Positions 6,962 through 17,326 are shown, counted from the stretch's first letter. The stretch: 64,000 nucleotides of DNA from Hymenobacter busanensis (GCF_008727865.1 NZ_VTWU01000006.1:1-64000); one strand, 5' to 3'. Translations and numbers: made by a program. Notes: generated by a model from the letters alone, not told the origin.

Positions 6962-9562
6962 TTACAGCCGCGGGTCCACGGCTTCGCTTTCTAGGGCAAG
7001 CACGCCAAACACGCATTGGTGAACCTCGCGCAGCGGCGCCCCGGCTACAAACCGTTCCAAGCCCTCCACCCCGAGGGTAAACTCCCGCAAGGCCAGGTTG
7101 CGCTTGGCTTTTACGCCTCGCTCGCGCAGGCGCTCCAGGTTGCCGGGCAGCAGATAATCGGGGCCGTAGATAATGCGCAGGTACTCGCGGCCCCGGCACT
7201 TTAAGGCGGGCTGCACCAGCTGCTTTTGCCCCGTGGGAATAAAGTCGTAGGGCTTGATGACCATGCCTTCGCCGCCGGCCGCGGTCAGGTCGAGCCACCA
7301 TTGGGTTGCGGCTTCCACGTCGGCAATATCGCGCAGGTGCACCACGCGGTAGGGCGTGGCCCGCAGCAGCCCGTCGTCGGCGCGGCTGAGGGTGCGCAGG
7401 GTTTCCATGTGCCAGGCGTGGTCTTTGTCGAAATACGTACGGCCTTCGGTGGCGAGGAGGTGAAAGGGAGCTAGGCGCAAATCGGCAAGGCTTTCCACCG
7501 GCCAGCAGTAGCGGCGGTAGGCCTCGGCGTAATGCTGAGCGGCCGTTTGGCGGGCCGTGGTGCGGGCCAGCAGCGCCTCAATGCCGTCGAGGCCGCGGGT
7601 GGCGGCCTGGGCCAGCACGGCGGTGGCCTCGGGCAATGCGGCCGTAGCGGCCGCCGCTACGGCCGCGTATTGGTTCTTGATCAACTCCTGCGCCTTGGCC
7701 GACCACGGCAGCAGTTCGGCGTCGAGGCACAGCCAATCGGTGCCGAACTGCTCCCAGAAGCCGGCCGTGGTCAGGGCCTGTTGCAGACGTTTCAGAAAAG
7801 CCGCTTCCAGCGCGGCATCATTGAAAAAGTTGCGGCCGGTGCGGGTGTAGCATTTGCCCGGCCCCTCGCCTACCACCCCAAAGCGGCGGCGGGCGGCGTC
7901 TTCGTTGCGAGCCAAAACCACCACCACGCGGCTGCCCATGTGCTTTTCTTCGCACACCACCCGCTCCTGGCCCTGACGCCGGAAGTAGTCGAAAGCTTCG
8001 GCGGGGTGCTCCAGCATGTCGGGCAGGGCGCTGGTTTCCGAGGGGCTCATGGTGGGCGGCAGGTATAGCAACCACTTGGGGTTTAGCGCAAACCGGCTCA
8101 TGACTTCCAGCGCGGCCACGGCGTTTTCTTCCCGAATGGTAACGGACGGCAGCAGCCGGGTTTTCACGATTTGCTTGCCGGTCACGTCGCGGATGTCGAG
8201 CAGGTCGTCGTGCGCCTGTTGGGCGGTGAGCGTGGCGGCTTCTTCGGCAACCACGGCCGGGCGGAGCGGGCGCGCCGGCTCGCAATACACCGCGGCGGCG
8301 GGCACCGACACCAACTCCCGCTCGGGATAGCGCAGGGCCGTGAGGCGGCCGCCAAACACGCAGCCGGTGTCGATGTCGATGGTGTTGTTAAGCCATTCGG
8401 GCGTGGGCACGGGTGTGTGGCCGTACACCACCATGGCCCGACCGCGGTATTCCAAGGCCCAGTTGTAGCGCACCGGCAGTCCGAACTCGTCAATCTCGCC
8501 GGTGGTTTCGCCGAATAAGGCAAAGGCTCGCACGGCACCCGAACCACGGCCTTGCATGTCTTCGCGTAACCCGGCGTGGGCCACCACCAGCCGGCCGCCG
8601 TCGAGCACGTAGTGGCTCACGAGGGCGTCGAGGAACTGCCGCACCTGGTTCTTGAACGTGTCCGACTCCAGGGCCAGCTGTGCTAGGGTTTCGGCAAACC
8701 CGTGCTGCTCGCTCACCTGCTTGCCGTTGAGGTGGCGCAGGAGCTTGATGTCGTGGTTGCCGGGTACGCACAGGGCCAGGCCATCCTGCACCATGCGCAT
8801 TACCAGCCGCAATACCTGTGGCGAGGCCGGGCCGCGGTCGACCAGGTCGCCGAGAAACAGCGCCCGGCGCCCGGCGGGGGCCGTCACGCGCACGCCCAGG
8901 TCGCGCACGTCCTGCATAGGTTCGGGCTGCACGGTGTAGCCGAGGTCGGTGAGCAGCTGCACCAGCTCCTGATAGCAGCCGTGCACGTCGCCGATGATGT
9001 CGAAGGGCCCGGCATCGGCTTTGCGGTTGTTGTAGAGCGGGTCGCGCACTACGGCCTGCACCGCGTCGATTTCCTCGGGGCCGTGCAGGTGAAAGATGTG
9101 GCGGAAGCCCTCGGCCTTGAGGGTTTTGAGGCTACGCCGCAGCTGCTGGCGCTGCTGGGGCACCACGTGCCGACCCAGGTGCTGGCGTTCGGCACGGTCG
9201 CGGTTGCGGTCCTCAGCCACGCGGTCGGGCACGTCGAGGATGATGGCCGTCGGCAGCACGTGGTAGTCGCGGGCCAGCTGCACGAGGGTATTGCGGGCCT
9301 CGGGCTGCACGTTAGTAGCATCGACCACCGTGAGCAGCCCGCGCTTGAGGCGCAGCCCCACCAGATAGTGGAGCAGCGCAAAGGCATCGGGCGTCGAGGA
9401 TTGGTCGTTTTCATCGTCGGAAACCAGCGCGCGGCATTGGTCTGACGACACGATTTCGGTGGGCCGAAACAGGCGGCGCGCAAACGTGGACTTGCCCGCA
9501 CCGGACGTGCCAATGAGCAGCACGAGGGAGAGTTCGGGGAGTTTCAGGGAAGTCAAAGGCAT
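6962..9562 (-). CDS. pnkp: Polynucleotide kinase-phosphatase-ligase of bacterial RNA repair
   Basis: The 866-residue protein matches the three-domain Pnkp architecture. The N-terminal kinase (about 1-175) has P-loop GTSGAGKST at 18-26. The central metallophosphatase (about 185-430) has GDVHG at 191-195, GDLVDRG at 238-244, GNHD at 268-271 and VAHAG at 327-331. The C-terminal ligase/adenylyltransferase (about 480-866) has Lys540 in EEKHMGSR and motif EGMVIK at 765-770. In characterised homologues Pnkp phosphorylates the 5'-OH end, removes 2',3'-cyclic phosphate and, with Hen1, seals the RNA. The partner gene hen1 is upstream on the same strand, separated by two other genes. A short palindrome lies just before the start. 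Confidence 0.96.
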   Translation of the reverse strand: MPLTSLKLPELSLVLLIGTSGAGKSTFARRLFRPTEIVSSDQCRALVSDDENDQSSTPDAFALLHYLVGLRLKRGLLTVVDATNVQPEARNTLVQLARDYHVLPTAIILDVPDRVAEDRNRDRAERQHLGRHVVPQQRQQLRRSLKTLKAEGFRHIFHLHGPEEIDAVQAVVRDPLYNNRKADAGPFDIIGDVHGCYQELVQLLTDLGYTVQPEPMQDVRDLGVRVTAPAGRRALFLGDLVDRGPASPQVLRLVMRMVQDGLALCVPGNHDIKLLRHLNGKQVSEQHGFAETLAQLALESDTFKNQVRQFLDALVSHYVLDGGRLVVAHAGLREDMQGRGSGAVRAFALFGETTGEIDEFGLPVRYNWALEYRGRAMVVYGHTPVPTPEWLNNTIDIDTGCVFGGRLTALRYPERELVSVPAAAVYCEPARPLRPAVVAEEAATLTAQQAHDDLLDIRDVTGKQIVKTRLLPSVTIREENAVAALEVMSRFALNPKWLLYLPPTMSPSETSALPDMLEHPAEAFDYFRRQGQERVVCEEKHMGSRVVVVLARNEDAARRRFGVVGEGPGKCYTRTGRNFFNDAALEAAFLKRLQQALTTAGFWEQFGTDWLCLDAELLPWSAKAQELIKNQYAAVAAAATAALPEATAVLAQAATRGLDGIEALLARTTARQTAAQHYAEAYRRYCWPVESLADLRLAPFHLLATEGRTYFDKDHAWHMETLRTLSRADDGLLRATPYRVVHLRDIADVEAATQWWLDLTAAGGEGMVIKPYDFIPTGQKQLVQPALKCRGREYLRIIYGPDYLLPGNLERLRERGVKAKRNLALREFTLGVEGLERFVAGAPLREVHQCVFGVLALESEAVDPRL

Positions 9563-9579
9563 ACAGAAAATAAGCGCGT

Positions 9580-9593
9580 ATACTGAGCAGTAT
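9580..9593. promoter_or_regulatory. Palindrome upstream of pnkp, candidate operator
   Basis: ATACTG-AG-CAGTAT, a perfect six-base inverted repeat with a two-base spacer, 18 bases before the pnkp start codon. Its position suits a repressor or activator site, but six-base arms can arise by chance. Confidence 0.35.
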
Positions 9594-9711
9594 CCTATTA
9601 ATAACGCCCGGTAAAAATGCGCAAACTCCGCTTACTACGGTTTCGCCAGGGCTTCTCACATCATGCTACTACCTACGTGGAAGACGCTCAGGCCACCCAA
9701 ACTGCTCTGCC

Positions 9712-10149
9712 CTACTTCCTGACGAAGGCGACTTGCCCATTCCGGTGCTTTTCGGTCAGTCGGGGCGTAAGCTTGCCCCAATACGTCAGCACCTGGCCTT
9801 TCGTATCCCTGCGCAGGCGCAGCAGCACGTCGCCGGGTTTTAGCTGCTGGTAGCCATTGCCGTCGAGGCCCTGCACGAACATAACCTGGGTTTCCTGGGC
9901 GCTGTCCGTTGCGCGCACCTTCAGCTTCATAAAAGTCTGTTGGCCTTCCACGGCCAGTTCCCCACCCAGGCCGTTGGCCTGCGGCTTGAGCGTGAGGGTC
10001 CACAGCATGGCCATGCTGTAACCAGCCAGGGCCTTCACCGGGGCTTCTTCGTAGGAATAGGCTCCCGCCCAGCTGGGCGGGCTGCTGGCGGCCGGAGCGG
10101 CCACAGCGAGGTTGAACCACAGAAGCGGATGCAGGAGCAGCGTCGTCAT
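9712..10149 (-). CDS. Small secreted protein of unknown function
   Basis: A 145-residue product with an N-terminal signal-peptide-like segment ending near AVAAPAAS. The mature part includes WAGAYSYEE, several beta-strand-like stretches, MKLKVRATD and a C-terminal GDVLLRLRRDTKGQVLTYWGKL. It resembles a small beta-rich family seen in related genomes, possibly DUF5991, but I am not certain. It lies between the OmpA-domain gene and pnkp on the same strand, about 150 bases before pnkp. A link to RNA repair is not evident, since it would be exported. Confidence 0.7.
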   Translation of the reverse strand: MTTLLLHPLLWFNLAVAAPAASSPPSWAGAYSYEEAPVKALAGYSMAMLWTLTLKPQANGLGGELAVEGQQTFMKLKVRATDSAQETQVMFVQGLDGNGYQQLKPGDVLLRLRRDTKGQVLTYWGKLTPRLTEKHRNGQVAFVRK

Positions 10150-10241
10150 AAGCCAGGTAAATGGTGGAAGGCAATAGCTCCAACGAAATTCCGGGGAATA
10201 TGGTCGAGCACTGCCTCGGCAGCCAAATCCACTCAGCCCCC

Positions 10242-12209
10242 CTACTGCACGCCCGTCACCCGGAACTCCACGCGTCGGTTGAGTTGCCGGGTGCTTTCCT
10301 GCTCGTTGCTGGCCCGGGGCTCGGTGCCGCCCAAGCCGAGGCCACTGATGCGCCCTTCGGCAATCCCGCGGCTCACCAAATAGTCTTTCACCGCCGCCAC
10401 ACGCTCTTCGCTGAGCACCACGTTCTTCTGCGGGTCGCCCACGTTGTCGGTGTGGCCGCGCAGTTCAATGGTCATGCCGGGGTTGCGGGTCAGCAGGTTC
10501 ACCAGCTGGTTGAGGGCCGGAAAAGACGAGGGCAACAACACGGCTTGCCCCTGCTCAAACTGCACCTTGTCGAGCTGTTGCGTAGTGCCCACCGCCAACG
10601 GACGGAGCACTATATCCTGCACGTAGGGTCCCGGCAGAGTCAGGTAGGCGGTGTCGGCGGCCAAGTAGCCGGGCAGTTCCAGGTGCGCAGCATACACCTT
10701 CCCCACCTCGGCCGGAAAGGCAAAGGCCGCCTCGCTGGTCAGCGGAACCGTCGTTTCGCTTTTGCCCAAGCTGAGGCGGAACCGAGCCTGCGGCAGCGGT
10801 TGCAGCGTGGCCGCATCGAGCACGCGCCCGCGCCACGTGGCAGCGGTGGGCAGGGCTGCGGCGGCCGGTGGCGGCGGCAGAAATAAATTGCAGCCGGCCA
10901 AGTCGGTGTAGGTGCCGCGCCGCACCCGGGTGGCACGCCGGCGGGCCACGTCTACCTCGTAGAGGGCTTTGGGGCCGGCCAGGTAAAGCCGGCGGCGGCC
11001 GGCGCGGTCGGTTTGCAGCAGCAGGTCGCTGTAGCCGCCGCGGTTAGGCAGGCCTTCGAGCGGCAGCAGGTCGGGAGCGGGTTTCTGGGTGGCTAGGCTC
11101 ACTTTCAATAAGGCGCCGTCGGTGCTGTACACTTGGTAGAGCGAGTCGGCGTCGGTGAGGCAGAAATTGGCGTGGGTACCGGCCTTTGCAAACCCGATGG
11201 CGGGGTAATACGGGGCCTGGCGCACGGGGTCGGCCGACCACACCACCCGCACCGCGTTGGTAGCGGGGCTGACTTTCACCAACAGGTTGGCGTCGCTGGT
11301 AATGAAATACAGGTCACCGCGCTGGTCGGTAGCGGCTGAAATCCAGACGTTTTCGGGACCTTGCGCCGGCAGCTGCCAAGCGGTAAAGTCGCCTTGCCGC
11401 GTGGCCGGATTGTAGCGGTACACCAATTCGGGTGCATCGGTGGGCGCCTTGGTAACCGAATACAGGCAGTTGTCGAAGCCCTTGGCCAGGGCGTACGACT
11501 GAAAGGGCAGCACCCGGGCGTGCACTTTGGGCGGGGCCGCCGGGTCGGCCACCAAGAATTCGTGAATGGTGCGGCAGTCGTCTTCCCACTGGCCGTCGTG
11601 AAAGCGCAGGGCCACAATGCCGTACATTTTGTCGTCGCAGCCTTGCTCGGTGGTGCGGCGGCTGGGCAAGCCGGGGCCGGTCAGGGCCAGGGAGGCCAGC
11701 AGTTGCTGCCCGGCGGCCAGGTTGCGGCCTTCCTGCCGGGCCGGGGCACGGTATTCCAACTGAAACTCGTAGCCGCCGCGCCACAACCGGCGCCCCAGTA
11801 CGTGGGTACGCTCTACGGCACCGTCGGGGGCGAAGGTATAGTCGTAGCGCACTTCCTGGTAGCTACCCGCATCGTGTTGCTCGATGCGGGCCACCCGCGA
11901 GCGGGGCAGCCGCCGCACGGCGCGCCAAACAGAATCGGCCTGCCCCGAAGCCAGCTGGTCGAGGTCTTTCCGGTTGTCGGGCAGGGGCCGAATGCTGAGC
12001 GTGGCTGCTGCCTGGGCCGTTTGCGGGCTGTTGCCGGTGTAAAAGACTACGTCACCCGGCTGCCTGCCTTCGGCCACTTGCCAATTGGGCGGGTACACAA
12101 GTCGGTAGCCCTTGCGCGCGTCGGCATATGGCTGCCCGGCGGTTGGCTGCGCCTGCAGCTTCACCGCCCAGCACACCGCCAGCCACCCCATCAGCAACAC
12201 CTTCATCAT
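10242..12209 (-). CDS. OmpA-domain outer-membrane/periplasmic protein with beta-propeller-like region
   Basis: A 655-residue product with a signal peptide (MMKVLLMGWLAVCWAVKLQA). Next comes a region with a PsbP-like start (YADARKGYRLVYPPNWQ) and a long middle region of repeated WISAATDQRGDLYFIT-type blades. A short carboxypeptidase-regulatory-like domain (WRGRVLDAATLQPLPQARF) precedes a C-terminal OmpA domain. The latter holds the peptidoglycan-binding core IELRGHTDNVG and LSEERVAAVKDYLVSRGI. It probably anchors to peptidoglycan. The gene has its own promoter and lies between hen1 and pnkp; no functional link to RNA repair is apparent. Start is the first of two adjacent ATG codons, just after GGGAGGTGG, a good ribosome binding site. 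Confidence 0.88.
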   Translation of the reverse strand: MMKVLLMGWLAVCWAVKLQAQPTAGQPYADARKGYRLVYPPNWQVAEGRQPGDVVFYTGNSPQTAQAAATLSIRPLPDNRKDLDQLASGQADSVWRAVRRLPRSRVARIEQHDAGSYQEVRYDYTFAPDGAVERTHVLGRRLWRGGYEFQLEYRAPARQEGRNLAAGQQLLASLALTGPGLPSRRTTEQGCDDKMYGIVALRFHDGQWEDDCRTIHEFLVADPAAPPKVHARVLPFQSYALAKGFDNCLYSVTKAPTDAPELVYRYNPATRQGDFTAWQLPAQGPENVWISAATDQRGDLYFITSDANLLVKVSPATNAVRVVWSADPVRQAPYYPAIGFAKAGTHANFCLTDADSLYQVYSTDGALLKVSLATQKPAPDLLPLEGLPNRGGYSDLLLQTDRAGRRRLYLAGPKALYEVDVARRRATRVRRGTYTDLAGCNLFLPPPPAAAALPTAATWRGRVLDAATLQPLPQARFRLSLGKSETTVPLTSEAAFAFPAEVGKVYAAHLELPGYLAADTAYLTLPGPYVQDIVLRPLAVGTTQQLDKVQFEQGQAVLLPSSFPALNQLVNLLTRNPGMTIELRGHTDNVGDPQKNVVLSEERVAAVKDYLVSRGIAEGRISGLGLGGTEPRASNEQESTRQLNRRVEFRVTGVQ

Positions 12210-12229
12210 AGGCCACCTCCCATAGCCGA

Positions 12230-12237
12230 CAAAAGTA
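12230..12237 (-). promoter_or_regulatory. -7 element of the OmpA-domain gene
   Basis: TACTTTTG on the minus strand matches TAnnTTTG, 20 bases before the first start codon and 70 bases after the hen1 stop. It suggests the OmpA-domain gene is expressed independently of hen1. Confidence 0.7.
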
Positions 12238-12307
12238 CGGAAGCCGGCCGCCATTTGCCTTCGGAGGCGGTATTTGCAGCGCTGCCCCACACGGTAGCCG
12301 GCTCCCG

Positions 12308-13729
12308 TCAAGCTTGCTCAAATACCGCCAGCTGCGAAGGTGCCCCGACTTCCGCCGCTTCCGGCCCCAGCGGCAGAACATGCACCACGTAACCATGCCG
12401 GGCGGCCACGCCGGCGGCCCACTCGGCAAACTGCGCCCGCGTCCACTCGAAGCGGTGGTCGGCGTGCCGAAACTCGCCGGCAGATAAGGTTTCGTAGCGC
12501 TGGTTGTAGTCGGCGTTGGGCGTGGTAACCAGCACGGCACCGGGCCGGGCACGGGCAAACACCACCTGCTCGAACGCGGCCAGCCGGTTTTCGTCCAAGT
12601 GCTCAATGACTTCCACCACGGCGGCCGCGTCGTATCCGGCCAGGCGCGGGTCGTGGTAGAGCAGGGAGCCTTGCGCCAGAGTCAGCCGCTCGCGCTGCCG
12701 CGGGGGCATTTCGGCCACGTGCAGCCGCTCGTGCGCCCGCTGCAGCTCCCGGTACGACACGTCGATGGCCAGAATGTGCTCCACATGCGGCATCTTGAGC
12801 AGGCGCCGCGCCAACTTGCCTTCGCCGCAGCCCAAATCCAGCACGCGCTTGGCCCCGAGGCGCCGGATTTCCTCGGCCACCCGGTCGAGGCGCAGGTCGT
12901 GCAGGTTTTGCTTCTCAGCCGGCGCGGCCGCCTCGGCGGAAACTTCTACCGTAGCCAAAGCCGCTTCCGGCTCGTCGTCGGCTGGGGTTTCGTCGGCGTC
13001 CAGGAGGCGCTCCAGCGTCGGATTTACGTACTGCGCCAGGTTGCGGAGGTAGCGGCGGGTGATGAATTCCCGGTCGGGGTGCTGGGGCAGCCAGTCGGCA
13101 CCGCGGTGCAGCAGCTTCTCGGCTTCCGAGGCATTTACCCAGTAGTGCTTGTCGTTGTCGAGCACCGGAATAAGCACGTAGAGGTGGCTCAGCAACTCGC
13201 GCAGACGCCGAGCCGGGTGGCGCAAGCGCAGGGTGAAGTAGCGGCTGTTGCCCCAGGCGGGCACGGTCGGGTCGAGCGGGTGGGCCTCGGTTTCTACCTC
13301 ATAGCCTAGCGGCGCAAACAGCCGCTGCAGCTGCTCGGCGGTGGCGGCGGGCACCACGGCCACGGTGGCTTCCAAGGGCAGCAGCGTGTCGGGCAGTTCG
13401 GGACGGTCCTTGCAGGTACCGTTCATGGCTGTGTTGAAGGCCTTCGCCAGGGCTACGCTCAGAAACGACGACGCCACGTAGGGCCGGTCGTTCACGTACT
13501 GCTCCAGCGCAAAACCCTCCCCGGCCGGGCCGCGGTGGTTGCGCACCAGCGCCACCGGGTCGATGTCGAGCAACAGGGCGACGGTGCACCGCTCGGCCGA
13601 GGCTTCGGGGTAGAAAATGTGGGCCTGACCGGCGGCTACCTCCAGGGTTTGGAGGCGCGCCGGATTCTTGTGCAACAAGTAGCCCAGGTCGGTGGCGGGC
13701 TGGTGGGTAGTGGTAATCGTCAGGAGCAT
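12308..13729 (-). CDS. hen1: RNA 3'-terminal ribose 2'-O-methyltransferase
   Basis: A 473-residue bacterial Hen1. The N-terminal domain (about 1-240, beginning MLLTITTTHQPATDLGYLLH) is the part that activates Pnkp ligase in characterised homologues. After an acidic linker (about 243-272) comes the SAM-dependent methyltransferase. It has DLGCGEG at 298-304, the metal-binding EVIEH (Glu373, Glu376, His377) and a later His in ADHRFEWT. It adds a 2'-O-methyl group to the 3' end at the break so that repaired RNA resists renewed cleavage. Start MLLTIT is the conserved family start; 25 upstream in-frame residues were dropped. No clear TAnnTTTG precedes it, though TATCTTGG lies 43 bases upstream. Confidence 0.96.
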   Translation of the reverse strand: MLLTITTTHQPATDLGYLLHKNPARLQTLEVAAGQAHIFYPEASAERCTVALLLDIDPVALVRNHRGPAGEGFALEQYVNDRPYVASSFLSVALAKAFNTAMNGTCKDRPELPDTLLPLEATVAVVPAATAEQLQRLFAPLGYEVETEAHPLDPTVPAWGNSRYFTLRLRHPARRLRELLSHLYVLIPVLDNDKHYWVNASEAEKLLHRGADWLPQHPDREFITRRYLRNLAQYVNPTLERLLDADETPADDEPEAALATVEVSAEAAAPAEKQNLHDLRLDRVAEEIRRLGAKRVLDLGCGEGKLARRLLKMPHVEHILAIDVSYRELQRAHERLHVAEMPPRQRERLTLAQGSLLYHDPRLAGYDAAAVVEVIEHLDENRLAAFEQVVFARARPGAVLVTTPNADYNQRYETLSAGEFRHADHRFEWTRAQFAEWAAGVAARHGYVVHVLPLGPEAAEVGAPSQLAVFEQA

Positions 13730-13896
13730 CGGGGAGAAACGCGGAATAGCACACAACCCAGCAGGGCTAGGCGCAGTGGACCAAGATACGAGGCTGCTGG
13801 GCAAGCATTATGTCGCCCTGAAACCGGCCCAGCCTATGCCGAGCGAGCAAACCGGCCTTTTCGCCTGGGAGTTGCGGCGGTGTGGCGCCTCGGCTG

Positions 13897-13904
13897 TATT
13901 TTTG
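13897..13904 (+). promoter_or_regulatory. -7 element of the secreted-protein gene
   Basis: TATTTTTG matches TAnnTTTG, with TTG 22 bases upstream and the start codon 52 bases downstream. Confidence 0.65.
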
Positions 13905-13956
13905 TCTTTCGGAGACCCAGCGCCACTCCCGGTGCCGTCCCGTGTTGGTTTGTTAT

Positions 13957-14517
13957 ATGAAGAAGTTCTTTACCCTTTTCGCCCTGGTGGTGCTCAGCAC
14001 CCAGGTTCTCGTTGCCCAGAACTTTCCCGGCGCCGAACGCAAGCGTCATTTTCGCCCGCAGAAAGACGAAGAGTCGCCGTACGTGCTGAACGTGACTAAA
14101 AACACCGACGACGATTCGAAGGCCAATGGTACCATGACGCGCTTGGCCTACCAGCCCCACGAGTTGCTGCTGACCATTGTGAACGAACAGCGCAAGATGA
14201 ACAGCTGGGCCGACAGCACCTACCAGCGCAAGCTGGCCGCCGTGCCCGAAGGCGGCGCCTTGCAGGTAACCATGTACCGCGTGGGCGCCAAAAACGCCGA
14301 CCCCAGCCTGCTCACCGTGTCGGCCCGTACCAAGGACGGCAAGGAAATCTTCAGCCAGCAACTCACGCCCGGCACCGGCCGCTTCTGGAACCGCGACCAG
14401 TACATGAGCCAGCGCACCATTCCCTTCGTGAAGGTCGATCCGTCGGAGCCCATCGAAGTAACCGTGACCGACGCGACGCTCAAGCAGAAGTTCGAGTACA
14501 TCATTACCACCAAATAG
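13957..14517 (+). CDS. Secreted protein of unknown function
   Basis: The product of 186 residues begins MKKFFTLFALVVLSTQVLVAQ, a clear signal peptide with a cut near residue 20. The mature protein is charged, ends in a beta-rich region (IEVTVTDATLKQKFEYIITTK) and has no cysteines. No domain is recognised. It is likely periplasmic or secreted. The ATG at 13957 is chosen because it begins the signal peptide and follows the promoter. Confidence 0.75.
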   Translation: MKKFFTLFALVVLSTQVLVAQNFPGAERKRHFRPQKDEESPYVLNVTKNTDDDSKANGTMTRLAYQPHELLLTIVNEQRKMNSWADSTYQRKLAAVPEGGALQVTMYRVGAKNADPSLLTVSARTKDGKEIFSQQLTPGTGRFWNRDQYMSQRTIPFVKVDPSEPIEVTVTDATLKQKFEYIITTK

Positions 14518-14561
14518 CGCGGCCGCAGGTGGGGCAGGCTATCGGACGCCCGCCTGCTCCG

Positions 14562-15080
14562 CTAGGCCAGCTGCAGCCGGCGCCATTGCACGGCCAGCAG
14601 TGTCTTGGCGTCGCGCAGCTCGGTTTGCAGCAATTCGTCCCAGCCAAGCCGCACGATGGTAATATTTTCGTTTTCCCCTTCGGCCCCGCCGCCGGCGCCG
14701 GTCTGGCGGCTTACTTCGGCGTAGTACACGTCTATCTGCTCGGCGCTGCCGCCCGGCGACGGGTACATTTTCACAATGTGCTCCAACCGGTCGACGTCGT
14801 AGCCCAGCTCCTCCTGAATCTCGCGCCGCAGCGCCGCTTCGGGCATTTCGCCTTTTTTGTCGAGCATGCCGGCGGGTATTTCCAGCACCTCGTCCTCGGC
14901 CCCCGTGCGGTACTGCCGCACGAAAACGTACTCCATTTTGTTGGTGTCGAATACCAGGGCGGCCACGGCCTGCCCGGGCTCAAACCGCTCCCGCACGAGC
15001 GTTTCGCCGTCGTGTTCGAGCGTCAGTTTACGCAGTTTATAGAAGCCGTCGTAAACCGTTTCTACCTTTGTAATCTTCAT
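14562..15080 (-). CDS. NUDIX hydrolase, ADP-sugar pyrophosphatase-like
   Basis: Hydrolyses a nucleoside diphosphate linked to another group, probably ADP-ribose or a nucleotide sugar. The 172-residue product has the NUDIX box in GMLDKKGEMPEAALRREIQE continuing to ELG (Glu residues coordinate Mg2+). It also has an N-terminal FEPGQAVAALVFD segment and SPGGSAEQIDVYYAE, typical of the ADP-ribose/GDP-mannose pyrophosphatase group. Start MKITKVETVYDGF follows the family. It is divergent from the downstream helicase gene. Confidence 0.9.
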   Translation of the reverse strand: MKITKVETVYDGFYKLRKLTLEHDGETLVRERFEPGQAVAALVFDTNKMEYVFVRQYRTGAEDEVLEIPAGMLDKKGEMPEAALRREIQEELGYDVDRLEHIVKMYPSPGGSAEQIDVYYAEVSRQTGAGGGAEGENENITIVRLGWDELLQTELRDAKTLLAVQWRRLQLA

Positions 15081-15183
15081 AGGGCACAATGGGTGAAAGC
15101 CTGACCGGGCTCTGTACGCCAAAGATGCGGGCCAATGTTTGGCCCGCGTCTCATTTTGCCGCATTTCTTTTTTCCTTTCGATT

Positions 15184-16587
<1,404 letters not shown>

Positions 16588-16588
16588 A

Positions 16589-16612
16589 CCGTTTACACAT
16601 ATGTGCAAACGG
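16589..16612. promoter_or_regulatory. 24-base palindrome after the helicase gene
   Basis: CCGTTTACACATATGTGCAAACGG is an almost perfect inverted repeat with one mismatched pair. It contains TTTACACATATGTGCAAA, related (15 of 18 bases) to TTTACACACATGCACAAA at 17808-17825. It could be a protein-binding site or the upper part of a terminator structure. Confidence 0.4.
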
Positions 16613-16635
16613 CTTAGAGTTGCCTGATACTCAAA

Positions 16636-16677
16636 ACAAAAAGAAGAGGCGCCCATTCGGGCGCCTCTTCTTTTTGT
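16636..16677. terminator. Strong terminator after the helicase gene
   Basis: A perfect stem ACAAAAAGAAGAGGCGCCC with its complement closes a short loop (ATTC region). T-rich on one side and A-rich on the other, it can work in both directions. Confidence 0.92.
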
Positions 16678-16819
16678 TTGTGCTTCGGCGTTTTGAAACA
16701 GGGCGGTAGCTCCTCACTTTGGTAATAGTCCCATACAAACAAATTTGAGCCTTGCGGTTTTATATTAATACGAAGGGCCCGCATTGGGCTTGTTGATTGT
16801 CTGTTCTTTCAATTTTCCA

Positions 16820-17305
16820 ATGGCTTCACACTCGCTTTCCGTTATTGAGGCTCTGCGCACCACGGCCCAACGCCTCGCCAGCCAGGCACCCTACCAGTGG
16901 GGCCACATGGGCAGTTGCAACTGCGGCCACCTGGCTCAAACCATTACCCACCTTAGCAAAGCCGACATTCATACCCGCGCCATGCAGCGCTACGGCGACT
17001 GGGAGCAACAGTTGCGCGACTATTGCCCCACAAGTGGCCTGCTCATCGACGACACAATTGATGCCATGCTTGCGGTGGGCTTCACCCGCTCGGACTTGGC
17101 CCATTTGGAACGCCTTGCCGATCCAACTATCCTGGCCGCTATTCCCTTCGAGCGCCGGAATGCGCTCCGCCACAACCGCCGCGACGACGTAGTGCTCTAC
17201 TTAAACACGTGGGCCAACTTGCTAGAGCAACAACTGCTGGCTGCTTTGCCACTCCCAGCATTCGTCACTGGTCTTTCCGTAACTCCTGAGTTAGCTACTC
17301 AGTAA
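16820..17305 (+). CDS. Conserved hypothetical protein (CNCGH motif)
   Basis: The 161-residue product is probably cytoplasmic. Residues near 30-36 read MGSCNCGHL, a CxCxH arrangement that could bind metal or a cofactor. A third cysteine occurs in RDYCPTSG. It is otherwise helical, with a central IDDTIDAMLAVGFTRSDLAHLERL block of the kind conserved in Bacteroidota hypothetical proteins. No function is known to me. The start MASHSLSV is preferred over a Met 12 codons upstream. A strong terminator follows. Confidence 0.75.
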   Translation: MASHSLSVIEALRTTAQRLASQAPYQWGHMGSCNCGHLAQTITHLSKADIHTRAMQRYGDWEQQLRDYCPTSGLLIDDTIDAMLAVGFTRSDLAHLERLADPTILAAIPFERRNALRHNRRDDVVLYLNTWANLLEQQLLAALPLPAFVTGLSVTPELATQ

Positions 17306-17326
17306 GGCCAGCGGCACGAGACTATA

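Noticed and set aside
14531-14563. GC-rich stem at the end of the secreted-protein and NUDIX genes as terminator
   Set aside because: Imperfect arms, no T-run; too weak to list as a terminator.
15063-15070. TACCTTTG on the plus strand as an rhlE promoter
   Set aside because: It lies within the first codons of the NUDIX gene, 114 bases before the helicase start, and no -33 element is present; it may be chance.
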